A stretch of DNA of 64,000 nt from Saccharopolyspora gloriosae (lineage in GTDB: Bacteria > Actinomycetota > Actinomycetes > Mycobacteriales > Pseudonocardiaceae): contig NZ_JACHIV010000001.1 in the NCBI RefSeq assembly GCF_014203325.1, forward strand, positions 4,961,501 through 5,025,500, read 5' to 3'. Positions 37,514-45,821 of the stretch are shown here, in pieces (the first letter of the stretch is position 1; the number at the start of each line of letters is the position of its first letter). The position numbers were made by a program, and so were the translations under genes. The notes under the pieces are model-generated. The model ran no database searches, was not told the origin of the DNA, and saw nothing but the letters and a program-made list of their open reading frames with translations.

Positions 37514-40189
37514 ATGGATCGCGCGGACGCCGACGGAGAAGACGCCACCGAGCCGGACGGCGACGGCGGGAAGCCGGACAAGGACGGCCGGGAGCCGCCC
37601 GAACAAGAGCCGATGTCCTCGCTGTTCTCCCTGAATTCCGTCCGGGACAGCGACATCCGTGGTGACCTCTTCCAGATCGGCCAGTGGACCGGCAACCTGC
37701 ATCCCTTGCCGTCGACCGAACCTCCCGCTGAGCTCACCGCGGCCGTCCCGCGCCGCCCGTCGCTGCTGCTCGGCCGCGATCGGGAGTTGGAGTCCGTGCT
37801 GACCACGTCGAATCCGGTGTGCGCGGTGGTCGGCATGGGCGGGGCGGGCAAGACCACGCTGGCGCTGGAGGCCGCGTACCGGTTGCGCGAGCAGGGAGGC
37901 TACGCGGGCGGGGTGCTGTTCCTGGACTGCCGCGGTTACCCGCGGAGCGATCCCCGGGACCGCGAGGTCCCGATGGCGTTCGAGCAGGTCACGTCGACCT
38001 TGCTGCACTGGCTCGGCGTGCACGACGCACCGCGGGCGGACGCGGCGACGAAGCGGTTGCAGCAGCGCTACGAGGAGTTCGCCGAGCGGGGGCTCCCGCT
38101 GTTGCTGATGCTCGACAACCTCGGCACGACGTTCGACCCCGAGCCGTTGCTGCCGGCGCCCCGCGCGCACCGGACGTTGATCACCACCCGCGCCGCGGAC
38201 GCCGTGCGGGACGCGGCGCTGGTCCGGCTCCCGGAGCTGTCCTCGGCCGCGGCGGTCGAGTTGCTGCGGGCGGAGCTGGAGCGCGCGGCCCCGGACGATC
38301 CGAGGGCTCGGGACTCGGAGGGGTTGCACGAGGTCGCCGAGGTGTGCGGACGGTTACCGCTGACCCTGTCGGTGATCGCCGCGATGCTGAGCCGGAGCCC
38401 GAAGGAGTTGAGCGCGGTCGCCGCTCAGCTCGCCGCGTCGCAGCGGCTCACCGTGCTGGATTCGGTCCGGTCGGCGTTCGAGTTGTCGATCCGGACGCTG
38501 CGGGAATCACCCGCCGAGATCGACCGGGAGGCCGCGGCGCTGTTCCAGCGGATGGGTTGCCTGCCGGGCAGCGAGTTCACCGAGCGCAGCGCCGCCGCGC
38601 TGCTGGACGAGCCGGATGCGGCGCGGGCGTGGGCGCTGCTGGACCGGTTGTGCACGGCTCACCTGCTGGCGCCGAGCGGGCATGCCGATCAGGTCCGGTT
38701 CCTGGATCTCGCCGGGGAGTACGCGTCGAAGCTGTTCGCGGAACTCCCGTCGGGCGCGGACGCCCAGGACGGGTCGACGCCGTCGCAGCTGGACGTGCTG
38801 GTCCGGCTCGCGGAGAGCGCCGCGTCGGCGACCCGCGCCGATATGTCCACAGTGGACTACCCGGAGGACCCGCAGGCCGCGGCGCAGGCCCTCCAGCGGC
38901 TGATCGCGGAGCAGGACGCGCTGGGGATGCTCACCGCCCGCGCCGCCGACATGGCCGAGCCGGAGCCGGAATCCGAGGCGCGCGGGCGGCTGTTGACGGC
39001 GAGCCGCACGATCGCGATCTCACTGGTGGTGCTCTACGAACGCACCGGACGCGGACGGGAGTCGCTGGCGGCGTCGCGCCTGCTGCTGCGCGTGACGAGG
39101 GCGCTGGACGACCGCCGCGGTGAGCTCGACGCCTTCCTCGCGATGTGCCGCGGCCTGCTGGCCGTGGACGCCCGCCCGGAGGCGGCCCGCTGCCTGCACG
39201 AGGCGAGCAAGCTCACCCGGCAGCTCGACGGCTACCCGACCGAGTTCATGCGGACCTTCGCGGAGCTGGCCTGCGAGGTGGGCGAGCTGGCCGCCGGCGC
39301 CGAGGAGTTCACCGGCCTGCTGGACCGGTACCGGAAGTCCGGGGACGTCGAGGGGCGGCTCGCCGCGCTGCACGGGCTCGGGCGCGTCGCCTTCCTCCGC
39401 GACGACCTGCCGGAAGCCGTGCGCAGGCACGAACAGGCACGGGATCTGGCGCAACGACACGCTTGCGCACCGCACGCGGAACGCGCGCTGGGCGAACTGG
39501 GCGAATGCCACGCGCGGCTGGGCGACACCGAGCGCGCCGCCCGGTGCCACGAGGACGCGAAGCGGTCCGCCGAGCAGCGCGGATTCCCGCACGGCGCCGC
39601 GGTGGCCGCGCACCACCTCGGCGATCTGCACCGGGATCAGGGCGAGGACGCCGAAGCGCTGGAGCGCTACGCGGAGGCCGAGCGCGGTTACCGCGAAGCG
39701 GGCGACGTCGCTCGCGCGGACCGGCTGGTCGAGCTGATCCGCGCGATGCGGACCGGACCGGAGCGACCGACGCTCGCGGCGGATCCGCCGCTCCCGGTGG
39801 AACCGCCGCCGATCGCGTCCCCGCCGCGGCGGAATCCGTCGACCGTGGCGCGCTCCATGTTCGACGTGCTCGTGGTGCTGGGCGTGCTGACCGCGGCGCA
39901 GGTCTGGTCCGCGCGCGAAGGAACCCCGGCCGTTCCGTGGACGTGGTGGACGCTGGCCGTCCTGCTGCTCGCGACGGCCGGCGCACGCCGGTACGCCTAT
40001 CGCTTCACCACGATCGGGTTGTCCCACTGGTGGTGGGCGCTGGACGTCCTGGCCTACGGGGCGGTGCTCGGCTACTTCGCGGGCATCGCGCTCGACGCGG
40101 GGCAGGTGAACGCCGTGGTCGGCATCGCCGTCGTCCTGCTGTCCGCCGGGGCCACCACGTACGTCCGCGGCCGACTGCGCCCCCGCTGA
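37514..40189 (+). CDS. NB-ARC/STAND ATPase with TPR repeats and C-terminal membrane segments
   Basis: An 891-residue NLR-like protein. After a 60-residue acidic disordered start comes a short motif (DIRGDLFQIGQWTGNLH) like the linker of actinobacterial STAND proteins. The NTPase follows: Walker A VVGMGGAGKTTLAL near 106-119, Walker B LPLLLMLDNLG near 200, sensor RTLITTRAADAV, and CGRLPLTLSVIA (GLPL-like) near 280. About ten TPR-like helix pairs run from about 500 to 750. It ends with four TM helices (about 780-885). Such proteins regulate signalling or sense phage; the effector here would be the membrane part. The ATG at 37514 follows GGGAG. Confidence 0.85.
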   Translation: MDRADADGEDATEPDGDGGKPDKDGREPPEQEPMSSLFSLNSVRDSDIRGDLFQIGQWTGNLHPLPSTEPPAELTAAVPRRPSLLLGRDRELESVLTTSNPVCAVVGMGGAGKTTLALEAAYRLREQGGYAGGVLFLDCRGYPRSDPRDREVPMAFEQVTSTLLHWLGVHDAPRADAATKRLQQRYEEFAERGLPLLLMLDNLGTTFDPEPLLPAPRAHRTLITTRAADAVRDAALVRLPELSSAAAVELLRAELERAAPDDPRARDSEGLHEVAEVCGRLPLTLSVIAAMLSRSPKELSAVAAQLAASQRLTVLDSVRSAFELSIRTLRESPAEIDREAAALFQRMGCLPGSEFTERSAAALLDEPDAARAWALLDRLCTAHLLAPSGHADQVRFLDLAGEYASKLFAELPSGADAQDGSTPSQLDVLVRLAESAASATRADMSTVDYPEDPQAAAQALQRLIAEQDALGMLTARAADMAEPEPESEARGRLLTASRTIAISLVVLYERTGRGRESLAASRLLLRVTRALDDRRGELDAFLAMCRGLLAVDARPEAARCLHEASKLTRQLDGYPTEFMRTFAELACEVGELAAGAEEFTGLLDRYRKSGDVEGRLAALHGLGRVAFLRDDLPEAVRRHEQARDLAQRHACAPHAERALGELGECHARLGDTERAARCHEDAKRSAEQRGFPHGAAVAAHHLGDLHRDQGEDAEALERYAEAERGYREAGDVARADRLVELIRAMRTGPERPTLAADPPLPVEPPPIASPPRRNPSTVARSMFDVLVVLGVLTAAQVWSAREGTPAVPWTWWTLAVLLLATAGARRYAYRFTTIGLSHWWWALDVLAYGAVLGYFAGIALDAGQVNAVVGIAVVLLSAGATTYVRGRLRPR

Positions 40190-40315
40190 TCGCTTCCCTC
40201 CCCGACCGCGCCGTTGCCGATCGACCGAAGACCGGAGGTGACGCCGCGCAGGACGAACGGGTGCGGCGACGAACTTCGAACTCCGTCGACACCGCGAACA
40301 TCGTCCGAGCGCGAA

Positions 40316-40345
40316 AACGGCGGCCTGCGCGCGCAGGCCGCCGTT
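40316..40345. terminator. Bidirectional terminator-like palindrome between the STAND gene and proS
   Basis: AACGGCGGCCTGCGC pairs perfectly with GCGCAGGCCGCCGTT (30-bp palindrome, 15-bp arms). It sits between two converging genes, 11 bp after the proS stop on the minus strand, so it can serve both transcripts. Confidence 0.75.
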
Positions 40346-40355
40346 CGGGGTTCGT

Positions 40356-42104
40356 TCAGCCGCGGACGGTCTGGACGAGGTGGCCGACGGCCTTGTCGAC
40401 GTCGATCTCCTCGCGGTCGCCGGTGCGGCGGTCCTTGACCTCCACGACGCCCTTCGCGAGTCCCTTGCCGACGACGAGGATCGTGGGCACGCCCACGAGT
40501 TCCGCGTCGGCGAACTTCACGCCGGGCGAGGAGGTGCGGTCGTCCAGCAGGACCCGCAGGCCCGCCTCGTCGAGTTCGGCGGCGAGGCGCTCGCCGCCTT
40601 CGCGGACCGCCTCGTCCTTGCCCGCGATGACCACGTGCACGTCGGCGGGAGCGACCTCGCGCGGCCACACCAGGCCGAGCTCGTCGTGGCTCTGCTCGGC
40701 GATCGCGGCGACCAGCCGGGAGACGCCGACGCCGTAGGAACCCATCGTGATCCGCTTCGGCTTGCCGTCCTGGCCGAGGGCGTCGAGGCCGAACGCGTCG
40801 GCGTACTTGCGGCCGAGCTGGAAGATGTGGCCGATCTCGATGCCGCGGGCCGCGACCAGCGTGCCGCCGCCGTCCGGCGCGGCGTCGCCCTCGCGGACCT
40901 CGGCGGCCTCGATGGTGCCGTCGGGGGTGAAGTCGCGGCCGCAGACCAGGTCCACGACGTGGTGCCCGGCCTGGTCGGCGCCGGTGACCCACGCGGTGCC
41001 GCTGACCACGCGCGGGTCGGCGAGGTAGCGGATTCCGTTGTCCTGCAGCGCCTTCGGGCCGATGTAGCCCTTCACCAGGAACGGGTTCGCGGCGAAGTCG
41101 GCCTCGTCGACGAGCTCGACCTCGGCGGGTTCGACGGCCGCTTCGAGCCGCTTGAAGTCGACCTCGCGGTCGCCGGGGACGGCGACGGCCAGCATTTCCC
41201 ACTTCTCCGCGCCGGGCTCGCGGGTCTTGACGAGCACGTTCTTGAGCGTGTCGGCGGCGGTGAAGGTGCGGCCCATCTCGGCGGCGTTGAGGAAGTCCAC
41301 CAGCGACTCGATGGTCGGCGTACCGGGCGTGTGGTGGACCTGCGCGGCCGGCTTGTCCTCGATGGACTCGGCAGCGGGCACCGGGGTCACGACGGCCTCG
41401 ACGTTCGCGGCGTAGTCGGAATCGGTGCTGCGCACGAAGGTGTCCTCGCCGGTCGGGCTCTCCGCGAGGAATTCCTCGGAGGCGGACCCGCCCATCGCGC
41501 CGGAGGTCGCGGCGACGATCACGTAGCGCAGGCCCACCCGGTCGAAGATCCGGACGTAGGCGTCGCGGTGCAGCCGGTAGGAGTTCGACAGGCCGTCGTC
41601 GTCGATGTCGAAGGAGTAGGAGTCCTTCATGACGAACTCGCGCCCGCGCAGGATGCCCGCGCGGGGACGTTCCTCGTCCCGGTACTTGGTCTGGATCTGG
41701 TACAGCATGACCGGGTAGTCCTTGTAGGAGTTGTACTCGCCCTTGACGGTGAGCGTGAACAGCTCCTCGTGCGTCGGCCCCAGCAGCATGTCGGCGCCCT
41801 TGCGGTCCTGGAGCCGGAACAGCAGCGGGCCGTACTCGGTCCACCGGTTCGACTGCTCGTAGGGCTCGCGCGGCAGCAGCGCGGGGAAGTGGATCTCCTG
41901 CGCGCCGATGCCGTTCATCTCCTGGCGCACGACCTCTTCGACGTTGCGCAGCACCTGCAGGCCCAGCGGCAGCCACGAGTAGATGCCCGGGGCGACTCGA
42001 CGCACGTATCCGGCGCGCACGAGCAGCTTGTGGCTCGGCACCTCGGCGTCGGCCGGATCCTCGCGCAGGGTACGCAAGAACAACGTCGACATCCTCGTGA
42101 TCAC
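40356..42104 (-). CDS. proS: Prolyl-tRNA synthetase
   Basis: Charges tRNA(Pro). The 582-residue protein is the bacterial-type (ProRS with an editing insertion): class II motif 1 near [23 protein letters not shown], motif 2 [23 protein letters not shown], a YbaK-like insertion between about 230 and 390, motif 3 [17 protein letters not shown], and an anticodon-binding domain ([14 protein letters not shown]). GTG at 42104 ([17 protein letters not shown]) is the common actinobacterial start, with GAGGAG about 10 bases before it. A palindromic terminator follows. Confidence 0.97.
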   Translation of the reverse strand: MITRMSTLFLRTLREDPADAEVPSHKLLVRAGYVRRVAPGIYSWLPLGLQVLRNVEEVVRQEMNGIGAQEIHFPALLPREPYEQSNRWTEYGPLLFRLQDRKGADMLLGPTHEELFTLTVKGEYNSYKDYPVMLYQIQTKYRDEERPRAGILRGREFVMKDSYSFDIDDDGLSNSYRLHRDAYVRIFDRVGLRYVIVAATSGAMGGSASEEFLAESPTGEDTFVRSTDSDYAANVEAVVTPVPAAESIEDKPAAQVHHTPGTPTIESLVDFLNAAEMGRTFTAADTLKNVLVKTREPGAEKWEMLAVAVPGDREVDFKRLEAAVEPAEVELVDEADFAANPFLVKGYIGPKALQDNGIRYLADPRVVSGTAWVTGADQAGHHVVDLVCGRDFTPDGTIEAAEVREGDAAPDGGGTLVAARGIEIGHIFQLGRKYADAFGLDALGQDGKPKRITMGSYGVGVSRLVAAIAEQSHDELGLVWPREVAPADVHVVIAGKDEAVREGGERLAAELDEAGLRVLLDDRTSSPGVKFADAELVGVPTILVVGKGLAKGVVEVKDRRTGDREEIDVDKAVGHLVQTVRG

Positions 42105-42284
42105 GGCGGGCGCTCCTCGGGCGGGTCGAAAATGCGGAATACCGACATGTTCACGTGGTGGAACGTGCGGTCCTCGCAGGGTAGCGACCCCCACCGGGGT
42201 CCTCGCCAGCGGATTGCCCGCGTCGCGGACGCGCCCGCGACGCCGACGACACCGCGGCCCTCGGGGTCACTACCCTGATCGCTC

Positions 42285-43028
42285 GTGCTGGTGCTGCTGC
42301 CTCCTTCCGAGACCAAGGCCGCGGGCGGCGACGGTCCGCCGCTGGACCTGGACGCGCTGTCCTGCCCGGAGCTCACCCCGACGCGGCGGAAGCTGGCGGA
42401 GGCGCTGCGGTCGCTCGCCGACGACGTCCCGGCGAGCCTGTCCGCGCTGGGCCTCTCCCCGCGCCAGTCCGGCGAGGTGGAGCGCAACGCGGCGCTGTTC
42501 GACTCCCCCACCGCCCCCGCGCTGGAGCGCTACACCGGGGTGCTGTTCGACGCGTTGGACGTCGCGTCGCTCACGGCCGCCGAGCGGGCTCGGGCGGATG
42601 CGCGGCTGGCGGTGGGCTCCGCGCTGTTCGGCCTGGTGCGCGGCGGCGACCCCATTCCGGCGTACCGCTTGTCGGCGGGCAGTTCGCTGCCCGGTTTCGG
42701 CACGTTGCGCGGGGTGTGGCGTCCGGTGCTGGAGCCGGTGCTGCGCGAATCGGGCGAGCCCGTGGTGGATCTGCGGTCGGGCGCGTACGCGGCGCTGGCG
42801 CGGGTGCCGGGCGCGATCGACGTCCAGGTGCTGGCCGAGAACGCGCAAGGCGAGCGCAAGGTAGTCAGCCACCACAACAAGTCCCACAAGGGCCGCCTGG
42901 CCCGCGTCCTGGCCACCACGACCACCGAGCCCACCTCGGTGGACGACGTGATCGACCTGGCGCGACAGGCCGACATGCACGTGGAACGCCCGGCGGAGAC
43001 CTCCCTCACCATCGTCATCCCCACCTGA
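42285..43028 (+). CDS. yaaA: Peroxide stress protein YaaA (UPF0246)
   Basis: A 247-residue YaaA-family protein starting MLVLLPPSETKAAGG with the family signature PPSETK, then RYTGVLFDALD near 85, GSALFGLVRGGDPIPAYRLSAGSSLPG near 105-130 and a C-terminal HNKSHKGRLAR. YaaA lowers free iron and protects DNA during peroxide stress, and the fold binds DNA. GTG at 42285 fits the family start. It diverges from proS. It is followed by mini-hairpin array A3. Confidence 0.92.
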   Translation: MLVLLPPSETKAAGGDGPPLDLDALSCPELTPTRRKLAEALRSLADDVPASLSALGLSPRQSGEVERNAALFDSPTAPALERYTGVLFDALDVASLTAAERARADARLAVGSALFGLVRGGDPIPAYRLSAGSSLPGFGTLRGVWRPVLEPVLRESGEPVVDLRSGAYAALARVPGAIDVQVLAENAQGERKVVSHHNKSHKGRLARVLATTTTEPTSVDDVIDLARQADMHVERPAETSLTIVIPT

Positions 43029-43100
43029 CCCGAACCCATCGCACGACGGGCCCGTCCACCCGAGACGCCAGGCCCACCAACAACGCGGCAAAGCGCCCTC

Positions 43101-43228
43101 CCGCAGCGGCGAAGCCCAGCCTCGGGCCGCGAAGCGAGCCCGCCTCGCGGCGAAGCCGTGCCTTGGGCTGCGAAGCAAGCCTGCCTGGCGGCCGAAGGCC
43201 GTGCTTGTATTCGCGCAGCGAATAGCCC
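43101..43228 (+). repeat. Array of GAA-loop mini-hairpins (array A3)
   Basis: Stems with three-base loops: GGC-GAA-GCC (43108), CGC-GAA-GCG (43128), CGGC-GAA-GCCG (43148), TGC-GAA-GCA (43169), CGGCC-GAA-GGCCG (43189) and TATTCGC-GCA-GCGAATA (43208-43224). The last has a different stem from the equivalent one in array A2 (TATGTGC/GCACATA), but is perfectly paired and followed by the same GCCCACGT block. It leads into structured repeat E3. Confidence 0.8.
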
Positions 43229-43241
43229 ACGTCCAAAAGCC

Positions 43242-43349
43242 GACCACCCGCGGGTTCTCAGTCGGTCTCTCGCGAGGACAGCTTTTTCCCTCGTGGCGGA
43301 GGCCACTCGGGAAAAAGATCCCGCAGCGAGAGACCGACTGAGGTTCCGC
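43242..43349 (+). repeat. Structured dispersed repeat, copy E3
   Basis: The outer stem is 43257-43273 (CTCAGTCGGTCTCTCGC) with 43326-43342, a perfect 17-bp pair. The inner stem is CTTTTTCCC with GGGAAAAAG, with GTGGC/GCCAC on top (one extra G in the loop). Constant blocks are the same as in E1, E2 and E4. It lies between yaaA and the DEAD-box helicase, immediately after array A3. Confidence 0.88.
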
Positions 43350-43394
43350 CACTCGACCCCCCACCCAAACCATGATCAAGATCTAGCGGTCAGC

Positions 43395-43400
43395 TAGACT
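43395..43400 (+). promoter_or_regulatory. Possible -10 box for the DEAD-box helicase, leaving a long leader
   Basis: TAGACT at this position is the best -10-like hexamer between repeat E3 and the helicase start at 43598. If used, the mRNA would have a leader of about 190 bases. Long leaders are usual for cold-shock RNA helicase genes. No -35 box was identified. Confidence 0.25.
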
Positions 43401-43597
43401 CGGGGCGCACTGGACAAGGCGACCGCCTGGGAACAAGCCCGACGAGTCAAGCCGGACACGTTCACCCCGATCCCCCTCTCCGGCTCCGGTGCTCCCCGCC
43501 ATCCACCAGCGGCGCCGTAGTCGCGCCGGGCTCGTCCTTGTGATCAGCGCGCGACCGCGCGGCCTCCCCGAGACGTGCCAGTTCCCGGAGGTTCGCT

Positions 43598-45160
43598 GTG
43601 CGTCCCAGTTCGTCCCCCGCCGCCCGTTCCCGGCGCCCCCGCCGCCGCGGCCCGGCCAAGCCCGCGGCGCCCGCCGCGCCGAGCCTGTTCGACCAGGTCG
43701 GCGTGACCGCGGTCGACCCGGCCCCGTTCGATTCGCTGGGTCTGCCGCAGAAGCTCGTGGCGAGCCTCGCCGAGGCGGGCCTCACGGAGGCGTTCCCGAT
43801 CCAGGCGGCGACCATCCCGGACGCGCTGAGCGGGCGCGACGTGCTGGGCCGCGGCCAGACCGGTTCCGGCAAGACCCTCGCGTTCGGACTGCCGCTGCTG
43901 GCGATGCAGCGCGGCAACGCCCGCGCGATCCACCCCCGCGGCCTCGTCCTGGTGCCGACGCGGGAGCTCGCCACTCAGGTCACGAACGCGCTCAAGCCGC
44001 TGGCGAAGTCGCTCGGGCTGTACGTGCGCGAGGTCGTCGGGGGCATGCCGTTCAACCGGCAGGCCGACACGCTGCGCCGGGGCGTGGACGTGCTCGTCGC
44101 CACCCCGGGCCGGCTGTCCGACCACGTGCGCCAGGGCACCTGCGTGCTGTCCGAAGTGGAGCGCACCGCGCTCGACGAGGCCGACCAGATGGCCGACATG
44201 GGCTTCCTGCCGCAGGTCCGCGACATCCTCGACCTGATCCCCGCCGACGGCCAGCGCCTGCTGTTCTCCGCGACCCTCGACGGCGACGTCGACAAGCTGG
44301 TGCGCGAGTACATGACCGACCCGGTGGTGCACTCGCTGGCACCGCCCGCGGCCAGCGTGGACAGCATGGACCACCACCAGTTCCTGGTGTCGGCGGACGA
44401 GAAGCTCAACGTGCTGTCCCGCATCGCCGCCCGCGACGGCCGCACGATCATGTTCGTGCGCACGAAGCACCACGCGGACCGGCTGACGAAGAAGCTGCGC
44501 GCCTCCGGGGTCCGCGCGGGCGCGCTGCACGGCGGCAAGGCGCAGAACGCCCGGACCCGGATCCTCGACGAGTTCCGCGCGGGCACCACTGAAACGCTGG
44601 TCGCGACGAACGTGGCGGCCCGCGGCATCCACGTCGACGACGTGAGCCTGGTGGTGCACGTGGAGCCGCCGGCGGACCCGAAGGACTACCTGCACCGCGC
44701 CGGGCGGACCGCGCGCGCCGGTGCGACGGGCACGGTCGTGACGATCGTGACCGACGACCAGAAGCGCGCGTTCCAGCAGATGGCCACCAAGGCCGGTGTC
44801 ACCGCGACGACGACGAAGATCGCCCCGCAGGACGCGGAGCTGGTGCGGCTGACCGGTGCTCGGGAGCCCAGCGGCGTCGCCGTGGCCGAACCGCGCAAGG
44901 ACACCCCTCGCGGTGGCGGCGCGCGCGGCGGTTCCGGGCAGGGCCGTCGTCAGGGCGGCTCGCGCGGTGGCGGTCAGGGCCAGGGCCAGTCCCGTTCGCG
45001 GGACGACCGGCCCGCGCGGGTCGACCAGCGCGGCCGCGGGGTCTGGGAGGACCAGCGGGGCGGCGCCCCGCGCGGTGGCGACCGGAACAGGCGCAACGGC
45101 TCCGCGAACGCCCGTGGCGGCCAGCGCCCGCAGCGCTCCCGGCAGTCCTGGGCGGGCTGA
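43598..45160 (+). CDS. DEAD-box RNA helicase
   Basis: A 520-residue ATP-dependent RNA helicase: Q motif FPIQAATIP near 65, motif I GRGQTGSGKT near 85, PTREL, TPGR, motif II DEAD near 190 (ALDEADQMADMG), SAT (FSATLDGD), and in the second RecA domain ARGIHVDD and HRAGRTARAG. The tail from about 430 is Arg/Gly/Gln-rich (RGGG, RRQGGSRGG), likely for RNA binding. GTG at 43598 follows GGAGG. The N-terminus is Arg/Pro-rich (about 30 residues). Probably acts in RNA decay or cold adaptation. Confidence 0.95.
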   Translation: MRPSSSPAARSRRPRRRGPAKPAAPAAPSLFDQVGVTAVDPAPFDSLGLPQKLVASLAEAGLTEAFPIQAATIPDALSGRDVLGRGQTGSGKTLAFGLPLLAMQRGNARAIHPRGLVLVPTRELATQVTNALKPLAKSLGLYVREVVGGMPFNRQADTLRRGVDVLVATPGRLSDHVRQGTCVLSEVERTALDEADQMADMGFLPQVRDILDLIPADGQRLLFSATLDGDVDKLVREYMTDPVVHSLAPPAASVDSMDHHQFLVSADEKLNVLSRIAARDGRTIMFVRTKHHADRLTKKLRASGVRAGALHGGKAQNARTRILDEFRAGTTETLVATNVAARGIHVDDVSLVVHVEPPADPKDYLHRAGRTARAGATGTVVTIVTDDQKRAFQQMATKAGVTATTTKIAPQDAELVRLTGAREPSGVAVAEPRKDTPRGGGARGGSGQGRRQGGSRGGGQGQGQSRSRDDRPARVDQRGRGVWEDQRGGAPRGGDRNRRNGSANARGGQRPQRSRQSWAG

Positions 45161-45227
45161 ACGACTTCGCGCGGCGGCGGAGCCTCAGCGGCTCCGCCGC
45201 CCGACGCACTGCGGAGTCCTTCAGAAT

Positions 45228-45322
45228 GATCTTTTGATCGGTGCCTCGTCAGCGGCGGGGCCGCTGAGGTTCCGCTGAGCGACCACCTGCGAAGGTCATG
45301 CTGAAACGACTCCTACGCGGAT
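45228..45322 (+). repeat. Collapsed or partial copy E5 of the structured repeat family
   Basis: It starts with the AATGATCTTTTG block shared with copy E1. A stem TCAGCGGC-GGG-GCCGCTGA with a GGG loop (45248-45267) then runs directly into GGTTCCGC, the 3' constant block. GAGCGACCA and GATCGCTCTGA blocks follow, as after copy E1. The long variable stem and inner hairpin of the other copies are missing, as if deleted. It is located between the helicase and the PPOX gene. Confidence 0.65.
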
Positions 45323-45344
45323 CGCTCTGAGAGGGGTGCTGGAA

Positions 45345-45761
45345 GTGGCGAAGTCGCGCACCGTGTCGTTGTCCGAGGCCAGCGCCGAGTTCCTGGCGTT
45401 CTGGGCGGAACCGCACGTCTGCACGTTGACGACGGTGCGCGCGGACGGCACTCCGCACGTCGTCCCGGTGAACTCCACGCTGGACGTGGCGACGGGGATC
45501 GCGCGGGTGCTGAGCTCCCACGATTCGCACAAGGCACGGCAGGTCCGCGCGTCCGGCGAGCCGGGCGCGCGGGTCGCGCTGTGCCAGGTGGACGGGCGCC
45601 GCTGGTCCACGCTGGAGGGAGTCGCGGTGGTCCGCGACGATCCGGCGGTGGTCGCCGACGCCGAAGCCCGCGCCACCGCCCGCTACGGCCGCCCGCCCCG
45701 CCCGAACCCGAACCGCGTCATCCTGGAGATCACCGTGACCCGGGCCTTGAGCAACCTCTGA
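45345..45761 (+). CDS. Pyridoxamine-5'-phosphate-oxidase-like (PPOX/F420-type) protein
   Basis: A 138-residue split-barrel protein with the F420-dependent PPOX pattern: WAEPHVCTLTTVRADGTPHVVPV near 20-42, the RVLSSHDSHKARQVRASGEPGARVALCQVDGRRW core, and VVRDDPAVVADAEARATARYGR near the end. GTG at 45345 is preferred because GAGGGG lies about 8 bases before it; an upstream GTG at 45336 would overlap that site. It probably reduces or binds a flavin-like substrate. Standalone gene; the substrate is unknown. Confidence 0.85.
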   Translation: MAKSRTVSLSEASAEFLAFWAEPHVCTLTTVRADGTPHVVPVNSTLDVATGIARVLSSHDSHKARQVRASGEPGARVALCQVDGRRWSTLEGVAVVRDDPAVVADAEARATARYGRPPRPNPNRVILEITVTRALSNL

Positions 45762-45821
45762 TCGGGCACGACGTTCTCGCAAGGCACGTGAGGCCCGGAC
45801 GGCGGGCACGACGCTCCATCG

